The notes: generated from the letters alone by a model not told the origin. Positions 24,615 through 33,468 are shown, counted from the stretch's first letter. The stretch is DNA of 64,000 nucleotides from an uncultured Candidatus Binatia bacterium (GCA_958296235.1 OY282457.1:4273338-4337337), one strand, 5' to 3'. Numbers and translations: made by a program.

Positions 24615-25561
24615 GCAGCGATTTTGTTGACGTCACGCTCAAACTGCCTGACTGGATCAAAAATGGGCTGGCAGATGGAATATTCACCCGTGAAGGCGGA
24701 GTTGTCAGAAACGGTAATGGTGAGATCGTAACGTTTCTGCGTGAGTCAAGCGGGCTCTCGCAAGAACTAGCCAAGGGAAATCTCCCATCTTCGCCCTTCC
24801 TGTCGTCTCAGATATCGAGCCTTCGTTCTCTGTCCACGGCGGCCTTGGGTATGCAGGTATTAAACCTTGGAGTCAGTGCAATTGGTTTTGCTGTTGTCAT
24901 CTCAAAGCTGAATAAGATACAGGCCGGTCTACAAGAGATTCACAAAAAGCTGGGCGAGGTTCTTGCAGAGGTGCAATGGATTTCACGGAAACAAGACCTG
25001 GAAATGGTCGGAAAAATGCAAGCCGCCCTTGAAATAGCCAGCACAGCCGTCCTCGCCTCCTCTACAGACCTTCGACGGCAAGGACTGAGTGACGCAAGGA
25101 ACAGGTTGATTGAATCGGCAAATCTTTCAAGGCTCTTTTTGGATGACTTGATTACCACGAAAAAATATTTATCAAGACCTGATCTTTTTGATCTCAGCTA
25201 TCGAACATGGGTGTGTAGTCGTATTGCCCTTGTGCAGTGTGAATTGTTTCTGGACGAGAATAATATAGCGGTACAAAGCGTGCAGAGGATGCGCAAGGAA
25301 AACGAAGAAATCCGCGAAGCGTATTTGTATCCTCTTCAACATTTCGACGAAAATCCAATCCCACTGATGCAGATGCCGAGAGAGACCAAGTGTCTACTGA
25401 AAGAGGTCAAGGAACTGATCCCGAATACGACATCTCAAATAGCGGGCTATCAGCAAGAGATTGATTTCGTACAGCGAAACGGGCTTTCATGGGAAGAATG
25501 GAACGATGTAGGTGATAGTGAGGAATCTAAGTTGATCTTTTTATTGCCAAAGGGAAGTTGA
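24611..25561 (+). CDS. Membrane coiled-coil protein paired with the YaaW-like gene
   Basis: This 316-residue protein has a hydrophilic N-terminal 75 residues and one membrane segment (MQVLNLGVSAIGFAVVISKL, about residues 77-96). A coiled coil with heptads (LNKIQAGLQEIHKKLGEVLA) follows directly, and then a long helical C-terminal region with no recognised domain. The start is ATG 24611, overlapping the YaaW-like stop. The layout (soluble head, membrane helix, coiled coil) recalls pore-forming or membrane-signalling effectors. The function is unknown. Confidence 0.7.
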   Translation: MSSDFVDVTLKLPDWIKNGLADGIFTREGGVVRNGNGEIVTFLRESSGLSQELAKGNLPSSPFLSSQISSLRSLSTAALGMQVLNLGVSAIGFAVVISKLNKIQAGLQEIHKKLGEVLAEVQWISRKQDLEMVGKMQAALEIASTAVLASSTDLRRQGLSDARNRLIESANLSRLFLDDLITTKKYLSRPDLFDLSYRTWVCSRIALVQCELFLDENNIAVQSVQRMRKENEEIREAYLYPLQHFDENPIPLMQMPRETKCLLKEVKELIPNTTSQIAGYQQEIDFVQRNGLSWEEWNDVGDSEESKLIFLLPKGS

Positions 25562-25598
25562 TTGGCCTTTGGTTAATTGTTCCTTGGAGGTTCTCCGA

Positions 25599-25739
25599 GT
25601 GGGATACGCGGCAACCGTTATAGAAATCATGATCGCCTCGCCCAGTGATGTCTCTAAAGAGCGAAATATCATTCGAGACGTGATTAGCGATTGGAACGTG
25701 ACCAGACAACGGTGGTGTTCAAAAAAGTCCCGGCCTTAA
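25599..25739 (+). pseudogene. 5' fragment of a DUF4062-domain gene
   Basis: GTG 25599, with GGAGG nine bases before it, opens a 46-codon frame. Its first ~30 residues (AATVIEIMIASPSDVSKERN, then IIRDVISDWN) are the conserved N-terminus of DUF4062 proteins found in NTPase/effector conflict systems. After that the frame reads unrelated sequence and stops. The rest of the gene is missing, and sequence from a YgiT antitoxin gene begins at about 25691. Confidence 0.7.
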
Positions 25740-25858
25740 TCTGCAACAATTGTGGTGAAGAATACGTTTCCGCAGAGGTGAATGAGGCATTGCTGAGCCA
25801 GGCTTATGCGGAGTGGGGGCGGGGTGTTACTCTCGAAATGCTCGACTTTGCCGCGTAG
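25691..25858 (+). pseudogene. 3' fragment of a YgiT/MqsA-type antitoxin gene
   Basis: From 25691 another frame reads LERDQTTVVFKKVPALICNN then CGEEYV and ends LEMLDFAA at a stop. This is the C-terminal part of the YgiT-type zinc-finger antitoxin family, with the second CxxC pair (CNNC) intact. The first CxxC pair, the start codon and the partner toxin (normally upstream) are absent. Its 5' end abuts the DUF4062 fragment in a different frame. Confidence 0.7.
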
Positions 25859-26106
25859 AAGAGACCGAATCCGGTGGATATTCGGAAGATGTCGGATTAC
25901 GTTGCGCTAATCTGACCTACGGCTACTACTGCTTCTCTCAGAAGTTGAAGATGGATAACGAACCCAAATTGAAGACCGCCGAGGAGAGCTTTCGCCAGAG
26001 ATGGCAGGAAGCATTACGAGGAGAGATATAGCCGGTAGCCTGTCTTTGGAACGAGGCCGAAGATGAGTCTTGATACGGCCATAGTATTCAGGAGGGGAGG
26101 ACTGCA
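25859..26106 (+). other. Remnant-rich gap
   Basis: No intact gene is seen. A short frame from ATG 25951 to 26031 reads MDNEPKLKTAEESFRQRWQE and ends ALRGEI. This resembles the SFRQxWxEA tail found on some small antitoxin-like proteins, but it is only 26 residues long. The stretch is best read as decay of toxin-antitoxin material. Confidence 0.3.
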
Positions 26107-26454
26107 ATGAACAGCCGGCCGGACAACATGAAAGCCGTGGCTCGGATACTTCTTGTCGCTGCATTCGCGCTCGTTCCCATCGCGCCCGAGTCCGTGTTCG
26201 CTGACCCACACAGCCGACCGTATTCCAACCCCTACCGTAGCCCGTCGTCTACAAGCCCAGCGTTGCCGGACTACACGTACAAATCGCAGAGCAAGAGCTA
26301 CAGCGTGGGTGATTACAGCCGCCACACCTACAAATACAAGGACAGTCTCGGCAACCGCCATAAGGGTACAATCGAAGTGTTCCCCGGTGGCGCGGTCCGG
26401 CATAAAGGCAAGGTCAACGGCAGGAAGTTCAAAGAGACGTATCGAAACAGGTGA
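26107..26454 (+). CDS. Exported hypothetical protein
   Basis: This 115-residue protein has a signal peptide (MKAVARILLVAAFALVPIAP, probable cut after FA near residue 32). The mature part starts with a Ser/Pro/Tyr-rich stretch and ends in a basic repeat-like segment (SVGDYSRHTYKYKDSLGNRH). I recognise no domain. GGGAGG lies before ATG 26107; ATG 26128 is a possible internal start nearer the signal-peptide core. Confidence 0.6.
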   Translation: MNSRPDNMKAVARILLVAAFALVPIAPESVFADPHSRPYSNPYRSPSSTSPALPDYTYKSQSKSYSVGDYSRHTYKYKDSLGNRHKGTIEVFPGGAVRHKGKVNGRKFKETYRNR

Positions 26455-26481
26455 TAAGCCGCCTTTCCCACCGATTAAGCT

Positions 26482-26718
26482 ATGAACCCACGAGTCAAAA
26501 CAGTCACCCCAACAGATGATTACAAACTATTGCTGACCTTCACGAATGGAGAGCACGGAATTTATGATTGCTCTCCGTTGCCTGACTTTGGTGTCTTCCA
26601 AGAATTCAGGGAAGAAGGTTATTTTCAGCAAGTCACAGTTGTGGCCGGTACGGTGGCATGGCCGCATAACCAGGATATCTGCCCGGATACGCTCTACCTG
26701 GAGGCAAGCAGATGTTAA
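26482..26718 (+). CDS. DUF2442-family protein
   Basis: This 78-residue protein has the DUF2442 pattern: DYKLLLTFTNGEHGIYDCSP, then GVFQEF, YFQQVTVVAGTVAWP and ICPDTLYLEA. Members are often paired with DUF4160 proteins in toxin-antitoxin-like loci. Here no partner remains next to it, in keeping with the decay seen to its left. Confidence 0.85.
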   Translation: MNPRVKTVTPTDDYKLLLTFTNGEHGIYDCSPLPDFGVFQEFREEGYFQQVTVVAGTVAWPHNQDICPDTLYLEASRC

Positions 26719-26757
26719 AAAGAAAATTTCACGCTGAACCACTACCCGGAGGTGCGT

Positions 26758-27213
26758 ATGGGTGAATATGAAACGGCTAGTCTCGCTATCCAGGAGGCGG
26801 CGCTGGCCCTCCAGCAGCAGGGGTTATGGGCAGCTTATATCCAAGCGGGCGCGGCGCTGCTGGTCGGACTGGCGCAGTGTGGTCTCATCGCATGGGGTAT
26901 AAAGAAGATGGATGCGAGCAATCAGCGGCGAGAACGCCAAGAAGTCCAGGCCGAAACGCGGCATGAAGAGACCATGCTGGCCTTGCAGCAGCAGGGGGAA
27001 TATCTGAAACAACAGGGGGAAGCCTTGCGGACGTCGAATGCCGAGACCATGCTGGCCTTACAGCAGCAGGGGGAATACCTGAAACAACAGGGGGAAGCCT
27101 TGCGGACGTCGAATGCCGAGACCATGCTGGCCTTACAGCAACAAGGAGAAGCCTTGAAACAACAAGGAGAAGCCTTGCGAACGCTGATTGAACGGACGGC
27201 GCCACAAAAATAA
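26758..27213 (+). CDS. Membrane-anchored tandem-repeat coiled-coil protein
   Basis: This 151-residue protein has a short N-terminal region, a membrane helix (AAYIQAGAALLVGLAQCGLI, about residues 23-42) and a basic stop-transfer stretch. Three tandem copies of a 25-residue unit follow, beginning ETMLALQQQGEYLKQQGEAL, the last shortened. The unit is Gln-rich and helical, so the protein should form a coiled-coil stalk. GGAGG is five bases before ATG 26758. The function is unknown; codon-level identity between units shows recent duplication. Confidence 0.65.
   Translation: MGEYETASLAIQEAALALQQQGLWAAYIQAGAALLVGLAQCGLIAWGIKKMDASNQRRERQEVQAETRHEETMLALQQQGEYLKQQGEALRTSNAETMLALQQQGEYLKQQGEALRTSNAETMLALQQQGEALKQQGEALRTLIERTAPQK
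26968..27183 (+). repeat. 75-base tandem repeat inside the coiled-coil gene
   Basis: Units start at 26968, 27043 and 27118, each opening GAGACCATGCTGGCCTT. Units one and two differ by only a few silent changes. The third loses nine bases in the middle, so it stays in frame. Confidence 0.85.
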
Positions 27214-27225
27214 ACCTGGGCCTTG

Positions 27226-27450
27226 ATGAGAAAGCGGCTAAAGACGATGGAAACAACAAAACTCGACCGCTCTGTCACGCGCCTGACACGCCTGGAAGCC
27301 GCGGATGACGGGTATGTCAAAGGCGACCCGGCAACCCGAATTTCCCTGGTTTGGCCGATTACTCGCGATACGTGGGCCTTCATGAGGCCGGCTGATGCTC
27401 AACGAAGATTACAAAGAAATATTACAACGCTTGTCAGACGCCGGCGTTGA
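27226..27450 (+). CDS. Small protein preceding a nucleotidyltransferase (candidate antitoxin)
   Basis: This protein of about 74 residues contains RISLVWPITRDTWAFM and ADAQRRLQRNITTLVRR. That pattern is familiar from short genes directly upstream of nucleotidyltransferase-type genes in many bacteria. It overlaps the following gene by 56 bases in another frame, which suggests coupling. ATG 27226 is used; ATG 27247 is also possible. The antitoxin role is inference from gene order. Confidence 0.5.
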   Translation: MRKRLKTMETTKLDRSVTRLTRLEAADDGYVKGDPATRISLVWPITRDTWAFMRPADAQRRLQRNITTLVRRRR

Positions 27451-27844
27451 GTTTCTTCTGGTTGGGGCCTATGCGCTTGCGGCTCATGGCCATCCGCGCG
27501 CAACAGGAGATATTGATATTTGGGTGCGTCCCTCGCCCGAGAATGCACACCGGGTCTACACCGCGCTTGCGGCGTTTGGCGCTCCCCTCCAGGATGTGAC
27601 ACCGCAGGATTTTTCACACCCCGACATGGTATTTCAGATTGGTATTGCTCCACGCCGGATTGATATTATGACCGGCATCAGTGGGCTAAAATTCGCTGAG
27701 GCCTCCCGAAACGCTTCACAAGTGGATATCGAAGCATTAACAATTCCGGTCTTATCCCGCGCAGATCTGATTACAAACAAAGAAGCCAGCGGAAGAGAAA
27801 AGGACCTGTTAGACGCGAGGATTCTCCGCCAACATGAGGAATAG
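27395..27844 (+). CDS. Nucleotidyltransferase (DUF6036/MNT-like)
   Basis: This 149-residue protein has a minimal nucleotidyltransferase core. FLLVGAYALAAHGHPRATGDIDIWV includes the G-x-Y/A loop and the metal-binding DxD (GDIDIW), followed by the third acidic strand in RRIDIMTG. Related proteins are toxins or modifiers in two-gene systems of the MNT/HEPN and AbiE type. It overlaps the small upstream gene. It closes accessory island 1. Confidence 0.8.
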   Translation: MLNEDYKEILQRLSDAGVEFLLVGAYALAAHGHPRATGDIDIWVRPSPENAHRVYTALAAFGAPLQDVTPQDFSHPDMVFQIGIAPRRIDIMTGISGLKFAEASRNASQVDIEALTIPVLSRADLITNKEASGREKDLLDARILRQHEE

Positions 27845-27901
27845 TCGGTTTGCATTTCCCCCTCACCCCGGCCCTCTTCCGCCAGGGGCGCGGGAGGAGA
27901 T

Positions 27902-29929
27902 TTACGCTCTCCCCATTGGCCGCGGCGTGTATTTATACAAATCCTTCCAATAGTGATCCAACACCGCATCGTCGGCGCAGTCGAGACACTCTAACTCCGG
28001 GTCGGATACGTCCAGCAGCCCCTTTTTGATTAACGTTTCGGCATACGGTCCGCGGTCGATCAGTTTGACCGGGCCGCGCTCTTCAGCCAGCCGATTGCGG
28101 AGCTGAGCCGTGGCCGATTGATCGACCGCGTGTGTGCCTGGGTCCAGGACGACTCCGTAATCCCGCTCGGCTCGCTCGGGCGAGACGAGCTTGCGGACCA
28201 CATCCATACGCACGGCGTCGATGTCGCGTTCCAGGGGGTCGCCCCAGCCGCCGCCGCCTGGGGTGGTGAGGCGAATAATGTCGCCCGCTTTGACTGGAAT
28301 GGCGTCCCGGCTGAAGTAGACCGCCTCTTCCTCCGGGGCGCCGGGGTTCTTGATGGACGAACTCGGCGCGCCCCACTTGCCGCCCTTGATGCCCGTGCAG
28401 GCAAAGGCGGTCCGCTCCGTGACCGTCAGATAATACCCGTCAACCAGGGTCCGTATCTCCTTCTCATAGCCCAGCCCGCCGCGATATTTCCCGGCTCCGC
28501 CCGAATCGGTCGCCAGACCAACGCGCAGGACTTCAACAGGGAAGCGCTGTTCAATGAACTCCGCCGGCAGGTTTTTGGAGTAGGGGACCAAATCCACGGC
28601 GTCAGTGCCATCCGCATACGGCCGCGCGCCCGAACCTGCCCCAAAAATTTCCCGCATCAGAAACAATCTGCCCTCAAAGTCCTGGCCGTACAGACCATAG
28701 ATTTGAATGTTCTGCATGTCGGCCACCACCTCGCCGTTAAAGGCTTTGGCCAGGGCAACGGTATAGGCGCTGATCATGCGCAGCATACAGGTCATGCGAC
28801 TCACCACCGGAGCCGGAAACTCCGGGCTCAGAATGGTCCCCTGTGGAATACGACAGCGGAAGACCTGGGTGACGCCTTCGTTAATGATGATGCCGGGAAT
28901 CTGCGCCTTAAAGAACGCGCCGAGCCATTTGGAGTAATGACGGCCATCGACCGGCCAGTTGATCGGCCCTTTGGCCTGGGGACTGGTGCCGGCGAAATCC
29001 AGCACCATCTTGTCGGGGTACTTACGCATGGTGATCTGGAGCTTGACCGGCTTGTCCAGGGTCAGGCCGTCGTTCTCAATAAAATCCTCTCCGGTGAACT
29101 CTCCCTCGGGGAACAATGGCAGACCCTTCTCGCGCACGACCTCGGCGCAGCGGTCGAGAATTTCATAAAACGCGGCTTCCACCTCATTGCCGCCAAAACG
29201 GTCGCATAATTCCGTCACCCGGCGGCGGATGACCTCATTCGCGCCTACAAAGGCATCAATGTCGCCCCGCAGGTCTTCAGGGAAACGACTGTTCCGCAGC
29301 AGGATATCGTACAGCCCCTCGTTGAGCTGACCCTTTTCGTACAACTTGACCGGCGGGCAGATGGTGCCCTCCTCAAAAATACTGGTCGAGGTATTCGGCC
29401 AGGAGCCAGCCATGCGGCCGCCCACATCGTTGACGTGACCGAAAATCTGCGCAAATCCAATCAGCCGCTCGTCCCAAAAAATGGGCGTGACCACACAGTA
29501 GTCCGGCAAATGACCGATCGTGCCGGCCGACTGATAGACATCGTTGTAGATAAACACATCGCCCTCAGAGATGCGCTCAACTGGAAACTTCATCCGAATC
29601 GGGTCGGCGGTGGCGGCCCAGGACACGCGCGAGACCGACAGACAGTCGAGCGTGTTGAGCGAGGCCCGGTAGTCGTGCTGTTCGCGGATAATGGTTGAGC
29701 GGGCGGTCCGCTCGACCGCGGCTTCGGCTTCCATAATGGCGGCTTCAATTCCACCGTCCACAATATCGACCAGGATGGGGTCCAGGTTTTTTCTCAGCGC
29801 ATTGATGTGGCTGACCGCGTCGGGGTCCTGGGCAACCCGGCCGTACCGAAATGGGGCGTAGTCCTGAAAGGCCACGGCCTCATCGGCTTTGTCATAATAG
29901 GTGTGTGAAAACTGCTGCTGGTCGGCCAT
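27902..29929 (-). CDS. hyuB: Hydantoinase B/oxoprolinase subunit
   Basis: This 675-residue protein matches the HyuB family. DGGIEAAIMEAEAAVERTARS and VFIYNDVYQSAGTIGHLPD form the N-terminal part, GHVNDVGGRMAG replaces the usual GHxxDxGG metal motif, and TPGGGGWGDPLERD lies near the C-terminus. It works with HyuA to open cyclic amides (hydantoins, 5-oxoproline) or, in related complexes, to carboxylate ketones. It lies 30 bases behind hyuA on the same strand. It is longer than the usual ~590 residues at both ends. Confidence 0.9.
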   Translation of the reverse strand: MADQQQFSHTYYDKADEAVAFQDYAPFRYGRVAQDPDAVSHINALRKNLDPILVDIVDGGIEAAIMEAEAAVERTARSTIIREQHDYRASLNTLDCLSVSRVSWAATADPIRMKFPVERISEGDVFIYNDVYQSAGTIGHLPDYCVVTPIFWDERLIGFAQIFGHVNDVGGRMAGSWPNTSTSIFEEGTICPPVKLYEKGQLNEGLYDILLRNSRFPEDLRGDIDAFVGANEVIRRRVTELCDRFGGNEVEAAFYEILDRCAEVVREKGLPLFPEGEFTGEDFIENDGLTLDKPVKLQITMRKYPDKMVLDFAGTSPQAKGPINWPVDGRHYSKWLGAFFKAQIPGIIINEGVTQVFRCRIPQGTILSPEFPAPVVSRMTCMLRMISAYTVALAKAFNGEVVADMQNIQIYGLYGQDFEGRLFLMREIFGAGSGARPYADGTDAVDLVPYSKNLPAEFIEQRFPVEVLRVGLATDSGGAGKYRGGLGYEKEIRTLVDGYYLTVTERTAFACTGIKGGKWGAPSSSIKNPGAPEEEAVYFSRDAIPVKAGDIIRLTTPGGGGWGDPLERDIDAVRMDVVRKLVSPERAERDYGVVLDPGTHAVDQSATAQLRNRLAEERGPVKLIDRGPYAETLIKKGLLDVSDPELECLDCADDAVLDHYWKDLYKYTPRPMGRA

Positions 29930-29959
29930 GCTGACACTCCGTATTCAGACTGTGTTTCT

Positions 29960-32023
29960 TTAGTGGGTGCGCTCAAGCCGGAGCGTCCCCCACTGGTCCA
30001 CTCGGCCACTCCAGCCCGGCTCCACAACCGTGGTGGCGTCGTACTGCTGGATGATGGCCGGGCCGCTCAGTTCGTTGCCCGTTTGCAAGGCCGACCGATC
30101 ATACACCGGAGTATCCAGCGTGCTTTTGGAGAAATAGACCGCGGTCTGACCCGTCCGGGCGCGCTCCGGACTCGTGCCTGCCGGTTGCGTTTGCGGCACG
30201 TGGGGGCGTGTGAGCAGCCCCAGCCCAGTGACGCCCAGGTTGACCAACTCGACCAGTTCCTTGCCGGCATAGGAATAGCCGTAGCGATCCTTATGGCTGG
30301 CGTGAAAAGCGACGATGGCGCGCTGAATATGGGTTTGGATGTCCGGTGTGGCCGGATCAATCGCGAGGGGAACCCGAATCTCGTAGGCCTGGCCGGCGTA
30401 ACGCATGTCCACAAAATGGTCGAGTCGGGTCGCCTGGGTGAGCAAACCTTCATCCTCCAGACGAGCGGTCACACGGCGTTCGAGGTCCTGAATTTCAGCT
30501 GTGATACGGTCCACATCCAGGCGGTCCTCACGCTGGACATCCGTATGCACGAGGTCCACGCGCACATCAGTCAGTAATAAGCCGTAGGCCGAAGTCACGC
30601 CTGGGTTGGGCGGGATAATGACGCGCTGCATACCGAGCCAGTCGGCCAGATAACAGGCGTGGAGCGGTCCTGCTCCGCCAAACGCCACTAGGGCATAGCT
30701 GCGCGGGTCGCGCCCGCGTTTCACGGAGACCGTCCGAATGCCGGCGGCAATATTTTCAACGGCAATGCGCAAAATGCCCTCTGCCGCGGCGATGGTACTG
30801 AGTTTGAGGCCGGCGGCAAGTTCGGCCACCACCTGGGTCGCCTGATCGAGATGCAGGGAAACGCTGCCCCCGGCGATGGTCGGTGTGATGCGTCCCAGCA
30901 CCAGATTGGCGTCCGTTACCGTCGGCTGAGCGCCGCCCCGACCATAGCAGGCAGGCCCCGGATTCGCGCCGGCGCTGTCCGGGCCCACTTTCAGGCTCCG
31001 CCCGCCTGCCAGCCAGGCAATCGACCCGCCGCCGGCCCCAACCGTATGCAGCTCGATCATGGGCGTTTTGAGGTCATAGATATCGACTTTGCCCTCTGTC
31101 AGCATGCGTGGCTGGCCGCCTTCGACCAGGCAAATATCAGCCGAGGTGCCACCCATATCAAAAGTAATAATGTCCTGGCTGCCGCTCAGCGTGCCAAAAT
31201 GGGTAGCGGCAATCACCCCTGCCGCCGGGCCGGAGAGGGCCGCGGCAATCGGCAGACGGGCGACCTCCTGGGCCTGAGCCAGTCCGCCGCTTGAGCGCAT
31301 GATGTAAAACGGCGCGCTGATATCCTGCTCGCGCAAGTGCTGTTCAATCCGGGTGTGATACGCAGACAGGAGGGGCATCAGGGCGGTGTTCAGGCAGGTC
31401 GTATTGGTCCGTTCGTATTCACGATACTCGCGTAAGATGTCCGACGAGATGGAAATAAAACAGTCTGGATACACCTCGTGAATAATGTGCCGGACTGCTT
31501 CCTCGTGCTCTGGATTGCGGTAGGAGTGTAATAACGAAACGGCCACGGCCTGAAGGCTACGCGCTTTGAAGTCCTCAGCAATGGCCGCCACTTCGTCCCG
31601 GTCCAGCTCCTGAGTGATCGTGCCCCGCACATCCATGCGGGCGCTGATTTCACGGATGCGTTCGAGCGGCACCACTCGCGGCGGTTTTATCCACCAGGTG
31701 ATATCCCCAAATTCTCCGGGGACGGTCTGGCGGGCGCACTCCAGGGCTTCCCGGTAGCCGGCGGTGATGATCAGACCAAGCTCTGAATACTTGCGCTCCA
31801 GAATGGCATTGGTGGCAACCGTCGTACCGTGAAAGACCGCGTTCACATCGTGAGCATCGATCTCCCCGTGCTGGGCGATATGCTCAAGGCCGTTCACAAA
31901 GCCTTGGGCCGGGTCGTCCGGCGTGCTGCGCACCTTTGCCAAATGCAGAGCCCCGCTGCTCTCCTCAAGCGCAACAACATCCGTAAACGTTCCCCCAATA
32001 TCTACCGCTAACCGCCAGGTCAT
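29960..32023 (-). CDS. hyuA: Hydantoinase A/oxoprolinase subunit
   Basis: This 687-residue ATP-binding subunit has the actin-like fold motifs VDIGGTFTDVVAL, VFHGTTVATNAILERK, FDMGGTSADICLVEGG, HTVGAGGGSIAW and VAFGGAGPLHACYLAD. It forms a two-gene operon with hyuB. GGGAGGGA lies before the ATG. The exact cyclic amide substrate cannot be read from the sequence. Confidence 0.93.
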   Translation of the reverse strand: MTWRLAVDIGGTFTDVVALEESSGALHLAKVRSTPDDPAQGFVNGLEHIAQHGEIDAHDVNAVFHGTTVATNAILERKYSELGLIITAGYREALECARQTVPGEFGDITWWIKPPRVVPLERIREISARMDVRGTITQELDRDEVAAIAEDFKARSLQAVAVSLLHSYRNPEHEEAVRHIIHEVYPDCFISISSDILREYREYERTNTTCLNTALMPLLSAYHTRIEQHLREQDISAPFYIMRSSGGLAQAQEVARLPIAAALSGPAAGVIAATHFGTLSGSQDIITFDMGGTSADICLVEGGQPRMLTEGKVDIYDLKTPMIELHTVGAGGGSIAWLAGGRSLKVGPDSAGANPGPACYGRGGAQPTVTDANLVLGRITPTIAGGSVSLHLDQATQVVAELAAGLKLSTIAAAEGILRIAVENIAAGIRTVSVKRGRDPRSYALVAFGGAGPLHACYLADWLGMQRVIIPPNPGVTSAYGLLLTDVRVDLVHTDVQREDRLDVDRITAEIQDLERRVTARLEDEGLLTQATRLDHFVDMRYAGQAYEIRVPLAIDPATPDIQTHIQRAIVAFHASHKDRYGYSYAGKELVELVNLGVTGLGLLTRPHVPQTQPAGTSPERARTGQTAVYFSKSTLDTPVYDRSALQTGNELSGPAIIQQYDATTVVEPGWSGRVDQWGTLRLERTH

Positions 32024-32068
32024 ACTGTCCCTCCCTGAGGCTAATGTAGGGTGCCTGGCCGGACCTGT

Positions 32069-33451
32069 CTACACAGAAACGGCGCTCTGTTGCGTCTTCG
32101 GCGCTGAACGTAGCGTCAAAATTGCAATCTCCGGCGGAATCCCCAATCGCATGGGATAGCCGTAAAACCCAACGCACCGAGTGACAAACATCTGCATACC
32201 CGCGCGACGATAGAGCCCCTGGTCAGGGATGCCGAGCAGGCCGACAACGCTCAGCGCCCGCTCTTTGCTCAACTGAATACCCGCGTGCCCACCGTGGGTA
32301 TGGCCGGACAACACCAGATCGGCGCAGCGCGCCGGCAGGGTGACAAAGGCGCGCGGGTCGTGGTTGAGCAGAATGCGCGGAACCGGCTGCCGCGGACCCC
32401 AGGAGTCGATGAGGCGACTGTAGAGCGCGGCCCACTCAAAGCGTTGGAAGAGGAAGTCCAGGCCGGCGAGTTCCAAAGGCTGGCCGTCAATCGAGAGGGT
32501 CGTTGCCCGATTGCGTAAGGTGGTCACGCCGGACTGGCGCAAATACCGGACGAGGCGCTGGGGCGCGTCAAAGTCATGGTTGCCCAGACAGGCCCACTGG
32601 CCGTACGGCGCTTTGATCCGAGCAAGCGCTTCGTATAAAGGCAGGTCAAAATCGCCGGTCCGATGCGTCAGAAAGTCTCCAGTATGCAGCACGATGTCGG
32701 GTCTGGCTGCATTCGTCAGCGCGGCAACGCGGAACAGCTTGGGACGATCCATTTCTCCACCAACATGGATGTCCGACAAATGGGCGACCCGCAGCCCGTC
32801 GAGCGCCGTGGGCCAGTCGGGCAGGACGAGGTCTCGCTCCTCAACCCGAAAATCATAGGTAAGCTTGACACTTGACAGCGAAAAGAGAAACGGCGCTCCC
32901 GCACCCAGCAGGCCGAGCTGCTGCATGAATTGGCGCCGCTCGGGGGAGGGCAGGCTATCGTGCTGGGCGTGCTGGGCGTGCCGGACCTGTTGCCGTATGC
33001 ACCACGCTCTCCCGCGCTGTGCCACTTGGAGCAAGCCTCGGAGAATGCCCAGGCCGGCATAGACAAACACCAGGATGCCATAGGCGCTATACCAAAGCGC
33101 GCCGGTCCATGAGATGCCAGGCGCGTGTAGGAACGGCAGCGGACTACCGGATCGAGCAGTCAGGATTTGCATCGCCATAATGGCATCGAAAACCATTCCG
33201 GCCACGCTGAAGAGTACGAGCGACAGGGAAGAAGGCCCGAGCAGGCTGACGCAATGAGCGTGCAAACGTTGCCGAGCATACGAGAAGGGCACGATGGCAA
33301 TTGGAACCATAGCGACCAAATATGCCGCCCGCCAGGTGACCCACAGCCACATGGCGCCGGCCGCCAGGAGCAGAAAGAGGTTGAGACCGATATGCCAGAC
33401 GTATTGGGCGCGGCGGCTGGCCAGGGTGTTGAGTCGAGTGTGAACAGACAT
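32069..33451 (-). CDS. Membrane-anchored metallophosphoesterase (YaeI-like)
   Basis: This 460-residue protein has about four hydrophobic helices in the first 150 residues and a calcineurin-like phosphoesterase domain from about 210. The metal motifs are HLSDIHVGG, HTGDFL, LGNHDFD, LLNHDPR and GHTHGGH in order. This layout matches the YaeI/YkuE group, some of which act on lipid-linked phosphates. It lies between the two HyuA genes on the same strand, with no obvious link to hydantoin metabolism. Confidence 0.9.
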   Translation of the reverse strand: MSVHTRLNTLASRRAQYVWHIGLNLFLLLAAGAMWLWVTWRAAYLVAMVPIAIVPFSYARQRLHAHCVSLLGPSSLSLVLFSVAGMVFDAIMAMQILTARSGSPLPFLHAPGISWTGALWYSAYGILVFVYAGLGILRGLLQVAQRGRAWCIRQQVRHAQHAQHDSLPSPERRQFMQQLGLLGAGAPFLFSLSSVKLTYDFRVEERDLVLPDWPTALDGLRVAHLSDIHVGGEMDRPKLFRVAALTNAARPDIVLHTGDFLTHRTGDFDLPLYEALARIKAPYGQWACLGNHDFDAPQRLVRYLRQSGVTTLRNRATTLSIDGQPLELAGLDFLFQRFEWAALYSRLIDSWGPRQPVPRILLNHDPRAFVTLPARCADLVLSGHTHGGHAGIQLSKERALSVVGLLGIPDQGLYRRAGMQMFVTRCVGFYGYPMRLGIPPEIAILTLRSAPKTQQSAVSV

Positions 33452-33468
33452 GAGATAAGCAGTTCAGT

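Noticed and set aside
26968-27183. Regular 75-base repeats as a possible CRISPR array
   Set aside because: The repeats are directly adjacent without unique spacers, stay in frame and encode a coiled coil.
27845-27901. CCCTCACCCCGGCCCTC-like segment as a possible mobile repeat
   Set aside because: Only one copy is seen here and it is too short to call without a genome-wide search.
28118-29209. A 363-residue plus-strand open frame
   Set aside because: It is the antisense shadow of hyuB, which has clear family motifs; the shadow has no ribosome site or recognisable domain.
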